This document shows, piece after piece, positions 7,901-13,116 of a stretch of DNA of 13,116 bases (position 1 is its first letter; every line of letters starts with the position of its first letter). Below the pieces are notes generated by a model. It saw only the letters and a program-made list of their open reading frames with translations. It was not told where the DNA came from and did not search any database. The DNA comes from Acidobacteriaceae bacterium. Lineage in GTDB: Bacteria > Acidobacteriota > Terriglobia > Terriglobales > Acidobacteriaceae. Location: the NCBI GenBank assembly GCA_030049955.1, contig JASIJX010000490.1, positions 1 through 13,116 of the forward strand, given 5' to 3'. Both the position numbers and the translations under genes were made by a program.

Positions 7901-8479
7901 CAGGATGTGCGCAACCGGTTCGTGGGCAACGGCACCTATCAATTGCCGATCGGGCAGGGAGGGACGATCCTGAACAGCAACAACCTTGCCTCGCGGCTGA
8001 TCGGCAACTGGCAGGCCAACGGCATTGTGACGCTGCAATCCGGCGAACCGTTCAGTGTTTCGGCGACCGACGAGAGCGACACGGGTGGCAATGACAATCC
8101 ATACGCCAACTGCGTTGGCAATCCATGGGCGGGCGCGACAAAGAATCGCCACGACTACGTGGGCAAATTTTCGTCGGGATTCTTCATCAATTCGGCAGCG
8201 TTTGCTACGCCGGCGCTGGGCACGTTCGGCTCGTGCCGGCCAAGGATGTTCCATGGGCCCGGTCTCGAAGATGAGGATCTGAGCCTGTTCAAGCAGTTCC
8301 CGGTTTCGGAAGCGGACAAACTGGAGCTGCGGTTTGAGTTCTTCGACGCGTTCAATCATCCGAGCTTCGGCAATCCAACCACAAACGTTTCCACCTCCGG
8401 CCAAACTTTTGGCAAGGTGCTCAGCGGCACCACCGCCGGACCTCGCATTATGCAAATCGCGGCAAAGTTCTACTTCTAG
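4949..8479 (+). CDS. TonB-dependent outer-membrane receptor with carboxypeptidase-regulatory-like domain
   Basis: An 1176-aa protein of the large receptor type abundant in Acidobacteria (Oar-like architecture). It has an arginine-rich N-terminus and hydrophobic core with signal-peptidase site AYA-QTD after residue 36. A CarboxypepD_reg-like beta-sandwich follows (about 40-125, GTIVGIVQDKSSARIAGAAV). The plug domain (about 130-245) contains LNDLPLNGRDYDNL near 156-168, FQLDGIDNN near 202-210 and AGAVVNVSTKSGTNQFHG at its end. The remainder is the beta-barrel, ending in the strand IMQIAAKFYF with the terminal phenylalanine typical of outer-membrane proteins. It would import a ligand across the outer membrane using TonB-ExbBD energy encoded elsewhere; the ligand cannot be deduced. 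Its start is fixed by AAGGAGG 7 bases upstream. It is the first gene after the promoter and palindrome, with the exported PIG-L hydrolase gene 129 bases downstream. Confidence 0.95.
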   Translation: MHAFRFFRLRIGIRGIRRFCLAIAALLVTAAFSAYAQTDTGTIVGIVQDKSSARIAGAAVDVTDMATGVTRSYATNTDGQYQAEQLIPGVYSVTVKHAGFSTEVRQNITVNVQDRVQVDVTLAVSSVQQQVVVNETAVELQTQSAEVNGVMPSQELNDLPLNGRDYDNLVLTQPGVFRDINPANPAEGRFSANGNLELQNYFQLDGIDNNSKSENLQEQSTQSVIPPPDALQEFVLQTRTYSAEFGTAAGAVVNVSTKSGTNQFHGDGWDYIQNGALNGNTWFNNYGNIPRGQYNQNQFGGTFGGPIKRDKTFFFVSYENLLSNIQDTVESVVPTQAMHNGDFSAADNGSYMSQFTMTPLVPSQAGCINNNVINQGCFDSVGKALMALYPLPTPNLGNVNTFTGADNYSYVGSETNNTRTLDVRIDHTLNKTNQIFGRYAFDWSNYTEPPTWTSNAVAGNASGFPTAYILHDQSVALGWTRTINANLVNTAHFGYLRTFSHSDPIGVTVGQSEASSLLGMNGVPTNPWSFGIPPFEESVLTSIGGSYYRPQYQVAQTYQILEALYWTKGNHALQFGYEYHQDALNFFDIEAPQGIIYNSGIYTNTNGFSGGDLLLGDVSRLIFEAPAEINNYIRGNSWYAQDTWRARDNFTLNYGLRYELYPPFWLDREGRTANFSCGSTPYPQCLNSGTPANGGTMLVGTSGIPTDHDGFAPRIGMSYHVLRPLVVRAGYGIFHQFINRIGSESLVQQNPPYLGVWTISQSQGSTTPVFQMDSAQGMDSAAYLSSTSINDLLTPGPNVTCITGTLQNGVCVNGVAGGLPTQHIRAQGVNNRTSYIQQTSFGLQYQVSNNTVLSANYIGNWGRKMNRVQNANQGFVTSCPTCATVTPTAHIYFPLTSFNSGNTIDANDTSNGGGQHAFVELATNDGNTDYNALEINIQRQMSRRLMYNFSYTWSHNMSDYVDNLSGTDTPENAHNYAHEMSNSLQDVRNRFVGNGTYQLPIGQGGTILNSNNLASRLIGNWQANGIVTLQSGEPFSVSATDESDTGGNDNPYANCVGNPWAGATKNRHDYVGKFSSGFFINSAAFATPALGTFGSCRPRMFHGPGLEDEDLSLFKQFPVSEADKLELRFEFFDAFNHPSFGNPTTNVSTSGQTFGKVLSGTTAGPRIMQIAAKFYF

Positions 8480-8515
8480 GGCAAGACCAAGGTTTCTGGG
8501 TTTTGCTCAAGTTCG

Positions 8516-8539
8516 CAGCAGAGTCGCCGCTCTCTGCTG
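8516..8539 (+). repeat. Hairpin between receptor and PIG-L genes
   Basis: CAGCAGAG (8516-8523) and CTCTGCTG (8532-8539) form a perfect 8-bp stem with an 8-base loop, 37 bases after the receptor stop. No T-run follows, so it is not an evident terminator. It could stabilise the receptor mRNA 3' end or lower expression of the downstream genes relative to the receptor. Confidence 0.45.
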
Positions 8540-8596
8540 GTTGCAGTCTGCACGCGCGGCTGAGCTCTTCACTCGCCCGCCAACAAACCGGATGAT

Positions 8597-8603
8597 GAGG
8601 TGA
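8597..8603 (+). promoter_or_regulatory. Ribosome binding site deciding the PIG-L start
   Basis: GAGGTGA, a seven-base match to the anti-Shine-Dalgarno sequence, ends 5 bases before ATG 8609. The in-frame GTG at 8600 lies inside this site and has no comparable site of its own, so ATG 8609 is the likelier start. Confidence 0.7.
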
Positions 8604-8608
8604 ATCAA

Positions 8609-11452
8609 ATGAGGACCGGTCTGAAAAGATTTATTCCCGTGTGCATGGCTGCTTTCCTGCTAGCGCTGGTATGTGCGCCGCTGCTGAGAGCCGAGGGGCC
8701 ATGCCGCACGCTGGGCGATGAGCGCGAAGATGCGCAGCCGATTCCGGAAAATCGCGGCGCGGCGGCGTTGAGCGTGGCGCTGGCGCAGTTGCACACACGC
8801 GCCAGCATGCTGATGATCGTTGCACACCCTGACGATGAGGACGGAGCCACGCTGGCTTACGAGTCGCGCATGGTGGGCGCGCGGATAGGACTGCTGACGC
8901 TGAACCGCGGCGAAGGCGGAGCCAATGAAATGTCGTCGGACTTTTGGGACGAACTGGGGCTGGTGCGCACCGAGGAACTGCTGCAGGCCGATCGCTATTA
9001 TTGCGCGCGGCAGTTTTTCACCACGGCTGCCGATTATGGATTCTCGAAGACTCTCGATGAGGCGCTGGACAAGTGGGGCGGCGACACGCACGTTTTTGCC
9101 GATGTGGTGCGCGTGGTGCGCATGTACCGGCCGCTGGTGATTACGTCTGTTTTTGTCGGCGGGCCGACGGACGGGCATGGCAACCACCAAGCTGCGGGGC
9201 GGTGGGCGCAGAAGGTGTTCGTCGCTGCGGGCGATCCGAATGTCTTTCCAGAGCAGATCAAGGCAGGACTGCTTCCCTGGAATCCCTACAAAGAGTACGC
9301 GCACGCGCCGTTCTTCCGGCGTGCCAATGGCGTGCAGAATTACATTACAAATAAATTCGAGGAGGGGCCTGTAAGTGTCAACGTTAGAATCCCCGTTGGC
9401 ACTTACAGCCCTGTAAATGGACTGAGCGCTCAGCAGATTTCGCGCACAGGGCTGGGCTACCAGAAATCCCAGAACGGGGGCGGCGAAGTGCCTGCGGCGG
9501 GCGCTGCTTTTTCTGACTATCACCGCTTCGGTTCGCGGATTCCGGCGGCGGATGAAGAGAAGACGTTCTTCGACGGCATTGACGTTTCGCTCGCAGGAAT
9601 TGCCACCCTGGCCGGCGATCAGGAGCATGCGTTCCTGACCGATGGGCTGAACAAGATCAACGATTTGGTGGAGCAGGCGATAGCCAGCTACAGGGTGAAC
9701 GAGCCAAGCGCTATTGCACCGATGCTGGCCGACGGACTGGCAGCGACAAGCCAGTTAATCGAGAAGGTGAAGAGCAGCTCGCTCTCGGACGAGGCCAAAT
9801 ATAACGTGCTCCACGAGCTGAATGTGAAGCGCGTGCAGTTCAACGAAGCGCTTGCGCTCTCGCTGAGCCTTTCGATTACGGCCAACGTGACGTCGGATAA
9901 GATGACGGCGAATCCGGCACCGCAGCGCGGGTTCATGCGGATGGAGCAGCCCGACTTTCCGATGGCCATTCCGGGACAAAAGTTCCGCGTGCTCGTGCAC
10001 CTATCCGACGATGGTGCTGCGCAGGTAAATGTGGACAAGGTGACGCTGACGCTGGAAGGATCGACGATTGATGCGGACAGTGCGGCAGGGCGCGTGGATG
10101 GGCCGCTCGATGGCGGCAGCGTTCTGAACACACTGTTCTGGGTGCAGATTCCCGATGATACTCAATACACGAAGCCGTACTTCGATCGTCCGGGACTGGA
10201 CCAGGCGTATTACGACGTGCGGAATGAGAAATACCGTAATCTGCCTGTCGCGCCGTATCCGCTGCAGGCGAGAGTTACGTTCTCCTATCACGGAGTGCCG
10301 ATTGAGTTGTCGGAAGATGTGCAAACGGTGCAGCGCGAGGCGGGTTCGGGCACGGTGAACGAGCCGCTGCCCATCGGGCCGGCGATTTCAGTCCACATGG
10401 TACAAGGCGCGGGCGTAATTCCGCTCACCGCGGCTTACGTTCCAGTGAGCGTGCAGATTCACAGCAACGTGTATGGTCCGGCGCAGGGCACGGTGCGGCT
10501 CGATCTTCCAGATGGGTGGAAGTCCACGCCTGCGAGCGCTCCGTTTTCGTTCGAGCGCGACGGGCAAGAGCTGATTGTCTCGTTCAAGGTTATGCCCTCG
10601 AACCTGAAGGAGCAGGGTTATCCGATCCAGGCTGTGGCAACGTATGACGGTCACGATTACAAAGATGGCTATGTGCAGACCGGCTATGCGGGACTGCGGC
10701 CTTACTTCGACTATAGCAACGCGAGCGACGAAATTACGGCCGCGAATGTGAAGGTGAGCCCGGGGCTCGCGATCGGCTACATTGCCGGCAGCGGAGACGA
10801 CATTCCCGCAGCGCTGGAGGATCTTGGCATCCATGTGCACTTCCTTACGGAGAATGATCTGGCGACAGGCGATCTGGCGAAGTACAACGAGATCCTGGTT
10901 GGCGTGCGCGCCTATGCGGTACGCGACGATCTGCGCACCTTTAACGGCCGTTTAATGGACTATGTGAAGAAGGGCGGCGTGGTGGTTGTGCAGTACCAGA
11001 CGCCGGAGTTCGATCATAACTTCGGCCCGTATCCATACGAGATGACTAACAATCCGGAAGAAGTTACGGATGAGCACTCGGCGGTGACGATTCTCGATCC
11101 GAAAAATCCGGCGATGCGCTGGCCGAATTCAATCACAGACAAGGATTTCGAGGGGTGGATCGAAGAACGCGGATCGAAATTTTTGAAGACGTGGGACGTG
11201 AAGTACGAGCCGCTGCTTGAAACACACGATCCGGGGCAGGATCCGCAGAAGGGCGGGATGGTAATTGCCCACTACGGATCGGGCATCTATGTCTATACGG
11301 CCTACGCTTTCTACCGAGAGTTGCCGCTTGGCGTTCCGGGAGCCTACCGGATTTTTGCAAACTTGCTGAGCCTCGACAAAAACCCGCTGTTCAAGACGGA
11401 AGGCAATCTGCTGACTCAAAGTAAGAATGCTGCGGCTGGAAAAGGACAGTAA
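8609..11452 (+). CDS. Exported PIG-L (LmbE-like) family deacetylase with C-terminal extensions
   Basis: A 947-aa protein with a signal peptide (KR near residue 6, hydrophobic core to about 26, cleavage likely after LRA, residue 28), so periplasmic or secreted. The PIG-L domain (about 65-260) has the AHPDDE motif at 72-77: H73 and D76 would bind zinc and D75 act as base, as in MshB. The HGNH motif at 190-193 supplies the later histidines. The family removes N-acyl groups, mostly acetyl from N-acetylglucosamine-type sugars. Classical members are about 230-300 aa; here some 690 residues follow. They comprise a helical stretch (about 345-420), beta-rich parts including an NEW3/Ig-like segment (about 595-700), and a C-terminal alpha/beta domain (about 720-935) with VKKGGVVVVQYQTPEF and AHYGSGIYVYTAYAFYREL, resembling ThuA/class-I glutamine-amidotransferase-like folds without an evident catalytic triad. 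The substrate is unknown. The permease follows after 33 bases. Confidence 0.9.
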   Translation: MRTGLKRFIPVCMAAFLLALVCAPLLRAEGPCRTLGDEREDAQPIPENRGAAALSVALAQLHTRASMLMIVAHPDDEDGATLAYESRMVGARIGLLTLNRGEGGANEMSSDFWDELGLVRTEELLQADRYYCARQFFTTAADYGFSKTLDEALDKWGGDTHVFADVVRVVRMYRPLVITSVFVGGPTDGHGNHQAAGRWAQKVFVAAGDPNVFPEQIKAGLLPWNPYKEYAHAPFFRRANGVQNYITNKFEEGPVSVNVRIPVGTYSPVNGLSAQQISRTGLGYQKSQNGGGEVPAAGAAFSDYHRFGSRIPAADEEKTFFDGIDVSLAGIATLAGDQEHAFLTDGLNKINDLVEQAIASYRVNEPSAIAPMLADGLAATSQLIEKVKSSSLSDEAKYNVLHELNVKRVQFNEALALSLSLSITANVTSDKMTANPAPQRGFMRMEQPDFPMAIPGQKFRVLVHLSDDGAAQVNVDKVTLTLEGSTIDADSAAGRVDGPLDGGSVLNTLFWVQIPDDTQYTKPYFDRPGLDQAYYDVRNEKYRNLPVAPYPLQARVTFSYHGVPIELSEDVQTVQREAGSGTVNEPLPIGPAISVHMVQGAGVIPLTAAYVPVSVQIHSNVYGPAQGTVRLDLPDGWKSTPASAPFSFERDGQELIVSFKVMPSNLKEQGYPIQAVATYDGHDYKDGYVQTGYAGLRPYFDYSNASDEITAANVKVSPGLAIGYIAGSGDDIPAALEDLGIHVHFLTENDLATGDLAKYNEILVGVRAYAVRDDLRTFNGRLMDYVKKGGVVVVQYQTPEFDHNFGPYPYEMTNNPEEVTDEHSAVTILDPKNPAMRWPNSITDKDFEGWIEERGSKFLKTWDVKYEPLLETHDPGQDPQKGGMVIAHYGSGIYVYTAYAFYRELPLGVPGAYRIFANLLSLDKNPLFKTEGNLLTQSKNAAAGKGQ
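9369..9408 (+). repeat. Long hairpin-forming inverted repeat inside the PIG-L gene
   Basis: CTGTAAGTGTCAACG (9369-9383) is the reverse complement of 9394-9408 except at one position, which would be a G-U pair in RNA; the loop is 10 bases. With one bulged C the stem can be lengthened by three G-C pairs. It is read in frame as part of the segment GPVSVNVRIPVGTYSPVNG. A stem this long inside a coding region is unusual. Confidence 0.6.
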
Positions 11453-11485
11453 CCGAAGCAAGCTGGGGCCGCTAACTTGACCCGT

Positions 11486-12877
11486 ATGACTTCCGAAATG
11501 GCCACGCAAGCCTCCCGCGCAGCGCAACGCGGCGAGCAGCTTGAGCGCGGCCTTGGCCCATGGGGCGCGATCTCTGCCAATGTACTGAACATGGTTGGGG
11601 TGGGCCCCTTTCTCACCATTCCGCTTGCGATCGCTGCCATGGGCGGGCCGCAGGCGATGGCGGGCTGGGTGCTTGGAGGATTTTTGTGCCTGTGCGACGG
11701 GCTGGTATGGGCGGAGTTGGGATCAGCCTTGCCGAATTCAGGCGGCTCCTACTACTACCTGCAAGAGGCGTTCGGCAGAGAGGGCTTTGGACGGCTGATG
11801 AGTTTTCTCTTTTTGTGGCAGACGCTGATCGTTGGGCCGTTCACCATCGCTTCGGGCGCCGTTGGCTTCGCGCAGTATATGGGCTTCCTGCATCAAGGGC
11901 TAAGCCACGCGGGCGCACTTGCGATTGCCGTGGGCGTATGCCTGGTGAATGCGTGGCTGCTCTATCGGAACATCCGCTCAATCGACCGGCTTACAGTAGC
12001 CATGACTGCGATTGTAGTGGTCACGTGCTGCTGGGTGATCGTCAGCGGCGCGCTACATTTTCATGCTTCCATGGCCTTCGATTTCACTCCCGGCGCTTTT
12101 CGGATGTCGCGTAATTTCTGGATGGGACTGGGCGCGACGACACTGATTGCCGTGTATGACTACGGCGGCTACAGCAATGCCTGCTTTCTAGGCGGTGAGA
12201 TCGAGCAGCCGAACCGCAACATTCCACGGGCCGTCATTTTCTCGATTTTTATTGTCGGCGTTCTCTATCTGCTGATGAACGTCTCGATCATCGGATCGCT
12301 CGACTGGAGAATCGCTGAACGCTCGCAGGCGATTGCCGCCGATTTTATGCAGGCGTTGTACGGGCACTGGGCGGGAGTCTTCGTCTCCGTGCTGGTGCTG
12401 GTGGTGAGCTTCGGATCGGTGTTCGCAAATATGCTCGGTTTTTCGCGCATTCCGTATGCGGCCGCGGCGGAGGGGCGATTTTTCGCTCCGTTTGCGCGGC
12501 TGCACAACACCGGAAGGTTTCCCACTGTTTCTCTGCTCTTCATGGGGATCTTCTCTGCGGTAGCCTGCATATTCACATTGAGCGAGTTGATCAAAGTGCT
12601 CGTTGTTGTGCAGGCCATTTTTCAGTTTGCCGCTCAGTGCGTGGCAGTGGAGTTTCTCCGCCGCCGAAAGCCTGCATCGGGCGATGGTTACGGTAATGGT
12701 TACCGCATGCCGCTGTATCCCGTGCCTGCGATGATTGCGCTTGCCGGCTGGCTCTATATCGCCTTCAGCAGCGGTTTGCACTACGTGGCGATCGGCCTAG
12801 GGACTGTGGCCGCGGGCGCCGGAATCTATCTTCTCAAGGCAAAGCAGGCGCAGGAGTGGCCCTTCGCGGCGCTATGA
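11486..12877 (+). CDS. APC-superfamily permease (amino acid / amine transporter-like)
   Basis: A 463-aa integral inner-membrane protein with about twelve hydrophobic segments. After a short polar N-terminus (LERGLGPWGAIS) the first segment carries N-x-x-G-V-G-P (G38, G40), the unwound glycine motif that binds the substrate backbone in APC transporters. PNSGGSYYYLQEAFG (83-97) is the conserved loop after segment 2. GYSNACFLGGEIEQPNRNIPRA near the middle matches the family loop after segment 6. It is expected to import an amino acid, amine or related compound with protons or by exchange. The frame is open from TTG 11477; I chose ATG 11486, although no strong ribosome binding site is visible. 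It starts 33 bases after the PIG-L stop and overlaps the following kinase by ATGA. The context suggests it carries a product released in the periplasm (inference). It has diverged from textbook amino-acid permeases, so other small amines or amino sugars are possible. Confidence 0.9.
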   Translation: MTSEMATQASRAAQRGEQLERGLGPWGAISANVLNMVGVGPFLTIPLAIAAMGGPQAMAGWVLGGFLCLCDGLVWAELGSALPNSGGSYYYLQEAFGREGFGRLMSFLFLWQTLIVGPFTIASGAVGFAQYMGFLHQGLSHAGALAIAVGVCLVNAWLLYRNIRSIDRLTVAMTAIVVVTCCWVIVSGALHFHASMAFDFTPGAFRMSRNFWMGLGATTLIAVYDYGGYSNACFLGGEIEQPNRNIPRAVIFSIFIVGVLYLLMNVSIIGSLDWRIAERSQAIAADFMQALYGHWAGVFVSVLVLVVSFGSVFANMLGFSRIPYAAAAEGRFFAPFARLHNTGRFPTVSLLFMGIFSAVACIFTLSELIKVLVVVQAIFQFAAQCVAVEFLRRRKPASGDGYGNGYRMPLYPVPAMIALAGWLYIAFSSGLHYVAIGLGTVAAGAGIYLLKAKQAQEWPFAAL

Positions 12878-13116
12878 AGAAATACGACATCGCAGTGGTA
12901 GGAGAAATCTATGTTGACCATATTTTTACCGGCTTTGCGAATTGGCCGCAGCCCGGTGAAGAGGTGTTTACAGACGAATATGCGCAGGAGGTGGGTGGCG
13001 GCGCGGCAATTACTGGTTGCGCGCTGGCCAGGCTGGGCCGCACTGTGAGCCTGATTGGCGTGGTAGGAGAAAAACAGCTCCCGTGGTTCGCCGGTCGGCT
13101 CGCCTCATTCGGAGTT
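12874..13116 (+). CDS. PfkB-family carbohydrate kinase, N-terminal part (3' partial)
   Basis: The frame from ATG 12874 stays open to the window end, giving 81 residues. They match the N-terminus of ribokinase-like kinases: strand DIAVVGEIYVDHIF, then PQPGEEVF, the glycine-rich segment EVGGGAAITGCALARLG, and the second strand TVSLIGVVGE. The catalytic GAGD part lies beyond the window. Its ATG overlaps the permease stop (ATGA), so the two genes are almost certainly translationally coupled; no separate ribosome binding site close to consensus is seen apart from GGAG at 12853-12856, rather far upstream. It resembles the kinase at 3684-4640 in order of motifs and in having GGG-x-A before the position where many relatives have N, but it is clearly diverged. 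A role in phosphorylating the compound brought in by the permease is inferred. Confidence 0.88.
   Translation, partial: MKKYDIAVVGEIYVDHIFTGFANWPQPGEEVFTDEYAQEVGGGAAITGCALARLGRTVSLIGVVGEKQLPWFAGRLASFGV

Noticed and set aside
7505..8455. Antisense reading frame of 316 codons under the receptor gene
   Set aside because: It lies wholly within the receptor barrel and has low-complexity basic composition and no recognisable domain.
8660..9628. Antisense reading frame of 322 codons under the PIG-L gene
   Set aside because: It covers the AHPDDE and HGNH catalytic region of a well-supported + strand gene and has no motifs of its own.
12685..12704. GGTTAC and GGTAA/TTACC repeats near the permease 3' end
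   Set aside because: They are explained by the encoded Gly-Tyr-Gly-Asn-Gly-Tyr run; too short and in-frame coding to call an operator or repeat element.
12925..12932. TTTACCGG in the second kinase, resembling half of the 4779 palindrome
   Set aside because: The other half does not match (CTTT instead of TAAA) and it sits inside coding sequence; a chance half-site is sufficient explanation.

Overview
The window reads as part of a chromosome from an Acidobacteria-type organism (Terriglobia/Acidobacteriaceae-like). This rests on GC-rich coding sequence, a very large TonB-dependent receptor with a carboxypeptidase-regulatory-like N-terminal domain and the plug motif LNDLPLNGRDYDNL, a long signal-peptide PIG-L hydrolase, and a propeller-amidohydrolase fusion. 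That combination is characteristic of Acidobacteria. The assignment is by recognition, not by a search. All seven genes lie on the + strand. I see no tRNA, rRNA, CRISPR array, transposase or attachment site.

Layout: (1) 1-2397, C-terminal part of a TolB-propeller/amidohydrolase fusion whose real start is probably upstream of the window. (2) 2398-2625, a spacer with a GGTTTGG/CCAAACC inverted repeat. (3) 2626-3657, a LacI-family regulator, followed after 26 bases by (4) 3684-4640, a PfkB-family sugar kinase. (5) 4641-4948, a control region with a sigma70-like promoter, a perfect 14-bp CpG-centred palindrome just after the predicted transcription start, a long leader and a strong ribosome binding site. 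(6) 4949-8479, the TonB-dependent outer-membrane receptor. (7) 8609-11452, an exported PIG-L (LmbE-like) deacetylase with long C-terminal extensions. (8) 11486-12877, an APC-superfamily permease. (9) 12874 to the window end, the N-terminus of a second PfkB-family kinase, overlapping the permease stop by 4 bases.

Inferred logic: genes 3 to 9 look like a self-contained uptake and catabolism locus. The receptor would bring a ligand across the outer membrane, and the exported PIG-L enzyme would cleave an N-acyl (probably N-acetyl) group in the periplasm. The permease would carry a product through the inner membrane, and one or both kinases would phosphorylate it. The LacI protein, encoded with one kinase, would repress the receptor operon at the palindrome. 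The substrate cannot be read from the sequence; an N-acetylated sugar or sugar conjugate is the most economical guess. The upstream amidohydrolase is separated by 228 bases and may not belong to the system.
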